Shown here: piece after piece, positions 57,770 through 64,000 of the stretch | Numbering within the stretch: the stretch's first letter is position 1 | Layout of the letters: every line of letters begins with the position of its first letter | NCBI RefSeq assembly: GCF_036588685.1 | Contig: NC_086384.1 | Span: forward strand, 56,772,945-56,836,944 | DNA from: Mytilus trossulus | Lineage: Eukaryota > Mollusca > Bivalvia > Mytilida > Mytilidae | Length of the DNA stretch: 64,000 nt | Direction of reading: 5' to 3' | Translations under genes and position numbers: made by a program | The notes under the pieces: generated by a model | Seen by the model: only the letters and a program-made list of their open reading frames with translations | Databases searched by the model: none | What the model was told of the DNA's origin: nothing

Positions 57770-57995
57770 ATAAATGTGGTAAACTGAACCATGATACAAC
57801 TCTTTATCAAAGACCAACAGTTACTACAGGTTACCCTACGGCCGTCAAAGATTAATGCATATTGTATTGTTATATTAATAAATCTGAATATAAAAAAATG
57901 ACGATGTGGTATACTTGACTTTGAGACAACTCTCCGTCAAAGACCAACAGATGTAGAAGTAATCAAGTTAGGTCTGCGAACGGCTTTCAACGCCC
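57770..57995 (-). mobile_element. Two degenerate T2 tail fragments
   Basis: Both blocks contain a version of ATGTGGTA...GACAACTCT...CAAAGACCAACAG, at 57775-57850 and 57898-57995. Confidence 0.5.
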
Positions 57996-58178
57996 AATAT
58001 ATTACAATACTAGATGTTGATATTTATTAACATAAGAAATTCTTGTAGCATGTTTGTCGACAACTACAAATGATACATTAGGTTCTTGAGTATTGATACT
58101 TTAAATTTTATATTTTTAATCGTATGTTTTTTTTCCTTTTGTCTGTTTCCACATTGATTAGTTACCTTCTAATTTCAG

Positions 58179-58441
58179 GCCAAGTCCACGCATATATACG
58201 GGATTGTCATAACAGAGCTAACAACTATTCATTTTATGACCCGAAGTTTTTAGATTTAGACCCTGCACGTAACCACTCATCATGTATCTACGACGCCTTT
58301 TCCAAGAGAGTAGCTTGTGTTACTGTTTGTGATACTGACTTTTGTAATGGACCTCAGATAGCTGGTGGAAATAGTAGCCGCGCACAAACATTACTCGTGT
58401 TGTTTTATTCTGTTCTTGTAATGTTAAAGAACATTGTTTGA
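58179..58441 (+). CDS. Ly6/uPAR (quiver-like) protein 2, exon 3 with GPI-type tail
   Basis: Acceptor AATTTCAG before 58179; stop TGA 58439-58441. It encodes GQVHAYIRDCHNRANNY, NHSSCIYDAFSKRVACVTVC and DTDFCNGPQIAGGN, then a hydrophobic end TLLVLFYSVLVML. It has the same number of codons (86) and the same cysteine positions as gene 1 exon 3. A GPI-anchored surface protein is inferred. Confidence 0.87.
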
Positions 58442-58444
58442 TCT

Positions 58445-59014
58445 ATAGTAGTAGTAAACAAGGAAACATAACGAGTATTTAAGAACTGAAATACATACAT
58501 GTATAATTGTATACTACTGTCGCATCTTGGGGGAGGGGTGTGTGGGGGGGGGGGACACATGATGGGATGTTAACATAGAAAGTAGATATGTAATTTATGT
58601 TTATAATTAGATCTTAGGTTGTAGTTGTCTGTTCCAGAGTCTAGTGAACTCTTGGTATATGTTTTCACAAGCGTTCACCTAACGCTGTGAGTCAAATTAA
58701 ATCCCGCAATCTCTAAGTCAAATTAAGTTTGCTTGTCATGTGTTGGATTTTTGTCAGATCTTTGGAATCCTCTGGTGTTATCGATAATTTTTACTCTATT
58801 TATTTCTTACAAATCTTTAACAAGTAAAATGATAAGCCATCTAACATTTTTTAAATTATGTTAAAATAGTTTTTGAAAACTTAAACTTGTCAATGATATG
58901 AAAAGTAAAATGAGAACATTTTACCGCCAAAATTTCAAAATTTCAAAAATGAGCGCATTGACTTATATATATATATATTTCTTTGCTCCTTTGATTCCTT
59001 TTTAGCTAACCTTA
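58445..59014. other. Intergenic 3' of the Ly6 pair
   Basis: Contains a G-run (~58546) and AT-rich sequence; no gene is seen. Confidence 0.6.
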
Positions 59015-60480
59015 CCCAAATGGCAAAGTGAGCTTTTCTCATTACTTGGCGTCCGTCGTCTGTCGTCTGTCGTCGTCGTCGTTACCTTTTTACCGTATGA
59101 ACTTCTTCTAGAGAACCACTGAATGGAATGAAACCAAACATGGCATGAATGTTTCTTTTGAGGTGCTTACCAGGTGTTGTTACTTTGTAGCCGATCCACC
59201 ACCCAAGATGGCCACCAACGGGAGACTAAGTTTAACATAGGATCCTATGGGAAATGCATACACATGACTTCTTTAAGGGAACCACTAAATAGAATAAAAC
59301 CAAACATAGCATGAATGTTCATTATGAGGTGTTGACCAAGTGTTGTTACTTTGTAGCCGATACATCACCCAAGATGGCCACCAGCAGGGGACTATAGTTT
59401 AACATAGGACCCTATGGGAAATGCATACAAATGGCTTCTATCAGAGAACCACTGAATGGAATGAAACCAGACATAGCATGAATGTTCCTTATGAGGTGCT
59501 GACCAAGTGTTGTTACTTTCTAGCCGATACGTCATCCAAGATGGCTGCCAGTGGAGGACTTAGTTTAACATATGACCCTGTGGGAAATGCATACAAATGA
59601 ATTCTTTCAGAAAACCACTAAATGGAATAAAACAAAACATAGCATGACTGATCCTAAGGAGGTGCTGACCAACTGTTGTTACTTTGTAGTCGATCTATCA
59701 TCAAAGATGGCCATCAAAGGGGGATTTAGTTTAAAATAGGACCCAATGGGAAATGCATACAAAATGCCGTCTTCTAGAGAACCACTGAATGGAATGAAAC
59801 CAAACATGGCATGCATGTTCCTAATGAGGTGCTGACTAAGTGTTGTTACTTTGTAGCCGATCCATCATCCAAGATGACCGCCACCGGGGGACTTTGTTTA
59901 ACATAGGACCCTTCGGGAATTTCATACAAATGACTTCTTTTAGAGAACCACTGAATGGAGTAAAACCAAACAGTCAGGAATCTGATGTACAGTAGTTGTC
60001 GTTTGTTTATTTAATTTGTAAATAGTTATCAAAAGTACCAGGATTATAATTTTATACGCCAGACGCGCGTAAAGGTTTTCTCGTTTCTCGTTTTTTATAT
60101 AGATAAGACCTTTGGTTCTCCCGTTTGTTGTTCGGTGTGAGACAAAGCTCTTTGTTGAAGGCCGTACATAGACCTATAATAGTTTACTTTTTAAAATTGT
60201 TATTTTGATGGAGAGTTGTCTCATTGACACTCACATTACATCTTCCTGTATCTATATAGCACGAATATTCCTTATGAGGTGCTGACCAAGTGTTGTTACT
60301 TTGTAGCCGATTCATCATCCAAGATGGACGCCAACGGGTGACTTAGTTTGACATAGGACCCTATGGAAAATACAAACACATTACTTCTTATAGAGAACCA
60401 CTGAATTGAACGAAACCAAACATGTTTGTGTTCCTTTCCTTTTTTGGTGCTTACCAAGTGTTGTTACTTTGTAGCACAAT
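59015..60480 (+). mobile_element. Pearl/Helentron-like element with a ~166-bp core tandem array
   Basis: Starts at GGCAAAGTGAGCTTTTCTCA with a TCGTC-rich microsatellite (59050-59085), followed by core units each containing GAACCACTGAATGGAATGAA, GTGTTGTTACTTTGTAGCCG, TCCAAGATGGCC and CATAGGACCCTATGGGAAAT. Units start near 59113, 59279, 59446, 59611, 59781 and 59944, with a further one near 60394. The array is interrupted at 59971-60256. Confidence 0.82.
59971..60256 (+). mobile_element. T2-type tail nested in the pearl-like array
   Basis: AGTCAGGAATCTGATGTACA to ATCTTCCTGTATCTATATA splits a core unit between AAACCAAAC and AGCACGAATATTCC. Inside it, 60018-60070 is a reverse fragment of the hammerhead monomer. 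This is three levels of nesting. Confidence 0.75.
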
Positions 60481-61145
60481 TTTATCTTTTTTTATAAGAT
60501 TAAGTACCGTGATTACAATCTAGTTTGTAAATATCTTGTTTGATTGCTGTATAATTGTCTCCCAACAAGTCTTTTTTCATCTTTTATTCATGTAAATTAA
60601 ACGTTAATTTCTGTTCTGGTTATCAAGTAATTTAAATAATATTTATGATTGAGTAGAGATAGGATATACATTCCTTTACTATATTTTACACCAGGCCAAT
60701 AACATAATATTCTCCTTTCTGTTCACTAAATCTGACTGTTTCACGAGTGTGAATCAACTGCTCGAGGTTGATCTTTCAAACAAACAATAGTTCAAAGAAA
60801 AGAAACCAAAATGTGATGAAAAGTCCATAAATAAATAAAGAAATTGATGGTGCTAATTAAAAATATTTATATTTTATAACTTGTATTTATATTTTTTGCA
60901 ATAAAATATTGAAATAAGTTAAATGACTATTCAGTATCATTTCAAGGGCAGATGTATCTCAAACGCAAAATGGAATGATAGAATTAAGACTCACATAAAA
61001 AAAACTTTAAAGATACAAAATAAGATTTGATTTTTGTAGTCTTAACGCAACGTATAAGCACCGCATTTGGGCTACTTCGTAGCGGCCATTTATTTTTGAT
61101 GGAAGAAGCCCATAGTGCTCATATAAAACCATCGACCTACGATAG
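60480..61145. other. Intergenic, no supported gene
   Basis: AT-rich; the minus-strand frame at 61007-61204 has no recognisable domain. Confidence 0.6.
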
Positions 61146-61149
61146 AAAA

Positions 61150-61285
61150 ACCGTTGATTAGACAACAAGACCACTACAAAAGAAAAAAGCGAATAAACAA
61201 ACATATTAAAGAAAACTAAGGACTGAGCAATAATAACACAACCAAAAGTCAGGTGCCTGGAAGGACCAGCAGATCATGCTCGACA
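61150..61285 (-). mobile_element. Degenerate T1 retroelement tail
   Basis: AAAACTAAGGACTGAGCAAT and GTCAGGTGCCTGGAAGGACC followed by AGCAGATCATGCTC. Confidence 0.55.
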
Positions 61286-61413
61286 TTTTTATCCACCAAT
61301 GAATCAATTAAAATACAAGTATTGTCATGGAAAGACAATTTTTTTTGGGGGGGGGGGGGGGGGTGGGGGTGAGTTGGGAAATGGTTGGGGTAGTAAAAAA
61401 AGAAAGAAACAAA

Positions 61414-62145
61414 ATGGCACAAACAAAATTTGGTGACTATATTGAACGCATCTATCCAATCGATACAACAGATACAGTTAAGTCGGCTTCATATCTTGAC
61501 TTACATCTAGAAATTGACAATGAGGGACGGTTGTAAACAAAACCTTACGACAAAAGAGACGAATTCAGCTTTCCAATTGTGAACTTTCCATTTCTAAGTA
61601 GCAACATCACAGCAGCACCTGCATACGGTGTAATCATCTCCCAATCAATACGATATTCCCGTGCAAGCATTTCCTATCATGATTTTCTTGATAGAGGGTT
61701 GCTGCTGACAAGGAAATTTTAAAACCAAGAGTTCCAAATGGTGAAGTTGAAATCATCACTTCGTATATTTTACGGACGCCATCATGATTGGTTGAACGTT
61801 ATGAAAAAACTGTTTCACAAATGGTATCGGATAAGTTCCTTGCGTCGTAACTACGATTCCCTTCCCTTACATAAACGTGACCTACCGAACTAGACTATTT
61901 CCCGAATTTGTAATCACATAAGCAACACGACGTGTGCCACATGTGGAGCAGATTCTGCTTGCCCTTCTGGAGCACCTGCGATCATTCCAATTTTTAATTG
62001 GGGTTCCTGTTGCTTATTCTTTAGTTGTGGCATGTGTACCATAATTTGTCTGTTTGTCGTTTTTATTTTTAGCCATGACGTTGTAGTTTTTATTTTCTAT
62101 TGATGAGTTTGACTACCCCTCTGGTATCTTTCGCCCCTCTCTGTA
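61414..62145 (+). mobile_element. T1 retroelement, longest + strand copy, with RT C-terminal remnant
   Basis: 61414-61536 encodes TKFGDYIERIYPIDTTDT followed by VKSASYLDLHLEIDNEGRL, then a stop. The following post-RT text (AACTTTCCATTTCTAAGTAG, GCTGACAAGGAAATTTTAAA) is frameshifted. It ends CTGGTATCTTTCGCCCCTCT. It is preceded by a G-run (61348-61368). Confidence 0.75.
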
Positions 62146-62149
62146 TTTA

Positions 62150-62510
62150 TAAAAAAAGAAGATGTGGTATGATTACCAATGAGACAACTATCCACAAAAG
62201 ACCAAAATGACACAAACATTAAAAATAATAGGTCACCGTACGGCCTTCAACAATGAGCAAAGCCTATACCGCATATAGTCAGATATAAAAGGCCCCAATA
62301 AGACAATGTAAAACAATTCAAGCGAGAAAACTAACGGCCTTATTTATGTAAAAAAATGAACGAAAAACAAATATGTAACACATAAACAAACGACAACCAC
62401 TGAATTATAAGCTCCTGACTTGGGACAGGCACATACATAAATAATGTGGCGGGGATAAACATGTTAGCGGAATCCCAAACCCTCCCTCTAACCTAAGACA
62501 GTGGTATAAC
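62150..62510 (-). mobile_element. T2 retroelement tail, well preserved
   Basis: Reference copy for T2: AAGATGTGGTATGATTACCA, GTCACCGTACGGCCTTCAAC, AAGCTCCTGACTTGGGACAG, then CATAAATAATGTGGCGGGG. No ORF. Confidence 0.8.
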
Positions 62511-63905
62511 AGTACAACATAAGAACGAACTATAAAAATCAGTTGAAAAAGTCTTTACTCATCAGATAGACAAAAAATAAAAGTGGACGTGGCCGGGTTA
62601 CATCATCCTGACTATTTAAGATATTTACATAGTCACATGCAGTTAAATCAGACAGATGCGACATTTGATCTGTCTGCATCTTCCTAGTGGCATACATGAT
62701 TCATCTGTCTTCTACATCTGCATCTACAGAAGAAATCGTCTACTAGTTTGTATTCTGAATCTCTTACATATTGTTACAGGCGGGCGAGTAGGGGTCGAGT
62801 GTACTTTTAATTCCGTATGATTGCTTATTGATAGTGTTCCGTTACTTTGTCTTGTTTTGAGTGTAGTTTGTTGACTCCAGCATAATCATATATAAATGAA
62901 GAATCCAGCGTAAAAGAATGACTTTTATTCTTGTCCAGTAGGCATGTATATCTCAATAAATAACGCATGCAAATATCAGCAATAACATAGTATAACCATA
63001 AATTGTAATAGTAAGATGCTGGCCTTCCGAACCCCAGATGTAATTTATATATACAGATTTACAAGACTGTATCCTATCAATCATACAATAATGAGAGAAT
63101 GAAATATACTTATTTCATTAAATTACGATATTGGAAAGTTGTCAACGTGGTGGGACATCGTATCTTTACTTCTTTAATAATTGTATAATTTGCCAAAAAC
63201 TGCTATTAGAAATTGTAAACATTGAACTGGTTCCGCATCTTGTCTGAATATGAAGCCACTTCCTGTTGAAGACCTGCTTAAGCGGGAATATTTATAAAAG
63301 CGATATTTGGTTCCTAGACGTCCTTATGTGAGCTTTTAGTTAAAATTCCAAAAGATGTAAAAAGATAAATATAGGATTGAAATGCTATCGCATAGCTTAA
63401 GGTAAAATATGCATCCTGTACCTAAATAGCTTGCTTGACTTTAAGGGTTTGTTTGGTTTATTGTACTGCTCTGCTTGATAGCCAGATACGATATGCCAAA
63501 GTGCTAGTGCGACGCCGTATTTATACTTGACGGTGAAATACATCCGCGACTCACAGAACTGAAAATCTACTATAACTTTAAAATACTAAGGAAAACTCTG
63601 GCTCATGTCCCAAAATGTCGTTATAAATACATAAAATCGCGAAAGTTTGCCTTTAATTCCAATAAATAAGTGACATAATAAATATAAACCTTAAAATTCC
63701 ATACTCTTAGCCTTATCACCTACGTTACTATATGACGTCATTGAAATCACAAAATAGTTCCTTAACGGCGCTTCACAAAAACGTACTTAACGTAATTATT
63801 TCCTATTATTCAATACCCTACACAGTAAAAGGAAGGCCAGCAAGTAATTTAGTCATATCTTAATAATACTTCTATGTATTATTATAACTTTATAAAGAAG
63901 TACCG
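62510..63905. other. Intergenic, no supported gene
   Basis: No long open frames; a short CTGCATCTTC/ACATCTGCATCTAC-rich stretch lies near 62675-62735. It could hold regulatory sequence for the start at 63932. Confidence 0.5.
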
Positions 63906-63910
63906 TTACC

Positions 63911-63919
63911 CGGAAGTGA
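63911..63919 (+). promoter_or_regulatory. ETS/GABP-like site CGGAAGTGA
   Basis: TACCCGGAAGTGAC lies 13 bp before a candidate start codon. ETS sites of this form are common at TATA-less promoters and near transcription starts. Confidence 0.35.
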
Positions 63920-63931
63920 CAATTCGTTAGA

Positions 63932-64000
63932 ATGGCAACTTCCAATATACGTAAACAAGCACTCGCCACGATGGAATTTAAGGGAAAACTACCGAAAAGA
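63932..64000 (+). CDS. Possible 5' start of an unknown gene (runs off the window)
   Basis: ATG at 63932 in a favourable context (TTAGAATGG) opens 23 codons with no stop: MATSNIRKQALATMEFKGKL followed by PKR. The basic, helix-prone composition and the adjacent ETS-like site support a real start, but the frame is short and no homologue is recognised. Confidence 0.35.
   Translation, partial: MATSNIRKQALATMEFKGKLPKR

Noticed and set aside
61327..61413. N-terminal extension MERQFFLGGGGG of the frame at 61327-61536
   Set aside because: Comes from a poly(G) run; the recognisable RT peptide begins only near 61417.

Overview
This looks like eukaryotic nuclear DNA from a marine bivalve, most likely a mussel close to Mytilus. 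The basis is AT-rich sequence, genes split into small exons by GT-AG introns, and a dense layer of repeats that I recognise as typical of bivalve genomes: retroelement tails, TIR MITEs, tRNA-derived SINEs, and pearl/Helentron-like arrays. No database could be searched, so the organism call rests on family recognition.

Layout. At 1-327 is the 3' end of a polycystin-type channel gene on the + strand. Its last codons, stop and poly(A) signal have been amplified into a 47-bp tandem array (303-1437). From 3.6 to 13.9 kb lies a large imperfect palindrome. Each arm carries a Cys/His-rich exon, broken by a stop in the left arm and open in the right. The left arm has two extra insertions (Harbinger-like and Helentron/pearl-like) that are absent from the right arm, so the empty sites can be read directly. 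The spacer holds two minus-strand exon candidates. At 14.0-14.9 kb is a tandem 355-bp repeat carrying a hammerhead-ribozyme-like core.

The best gene runs on the minus strand from 29105 to 18853. Five exons join in phase to give 667 aa: an N-terminal DZIP3-like HEPN domain with an RX4H motif, a helical linker and a C-terminal NHL-type beta-propeller. From 30.6 to 37.8 kb a multi-kb segment is tandemly duplicated. At 38.5-40.2 kb a dead non-LTR reverse transcriptase is split by a younger retroelement tail. At 41.67-42.94 kb is a foldback element with perfect 36-bp ends and a 5-bp target duplication.

From 45.4 to 58.4 kb two tandem paralogues on the + strand encode small secreted or GPI-anchored Ly6/uPAR (quiver-like) proteins with ten cysteines. 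Each has three exons with conserved phases. The second copy appears to have lost the AG of its first splice acceptor. From 59.0 to 60.5 kb is a 166-bp tandem core array, and from 61.4 to 62.5 kb more retroelement tails. The last 69 bases may be the start of a new + strand gene behind an ETS-like site.

The genes do not form an operon or visible pathway. The polycystin, the Ly6 pair and the HEPN-propeller gene are independent loci in a repeat-rich region. Most of the structural novelty is in nested mobile elements and in repeats built from gene ends.
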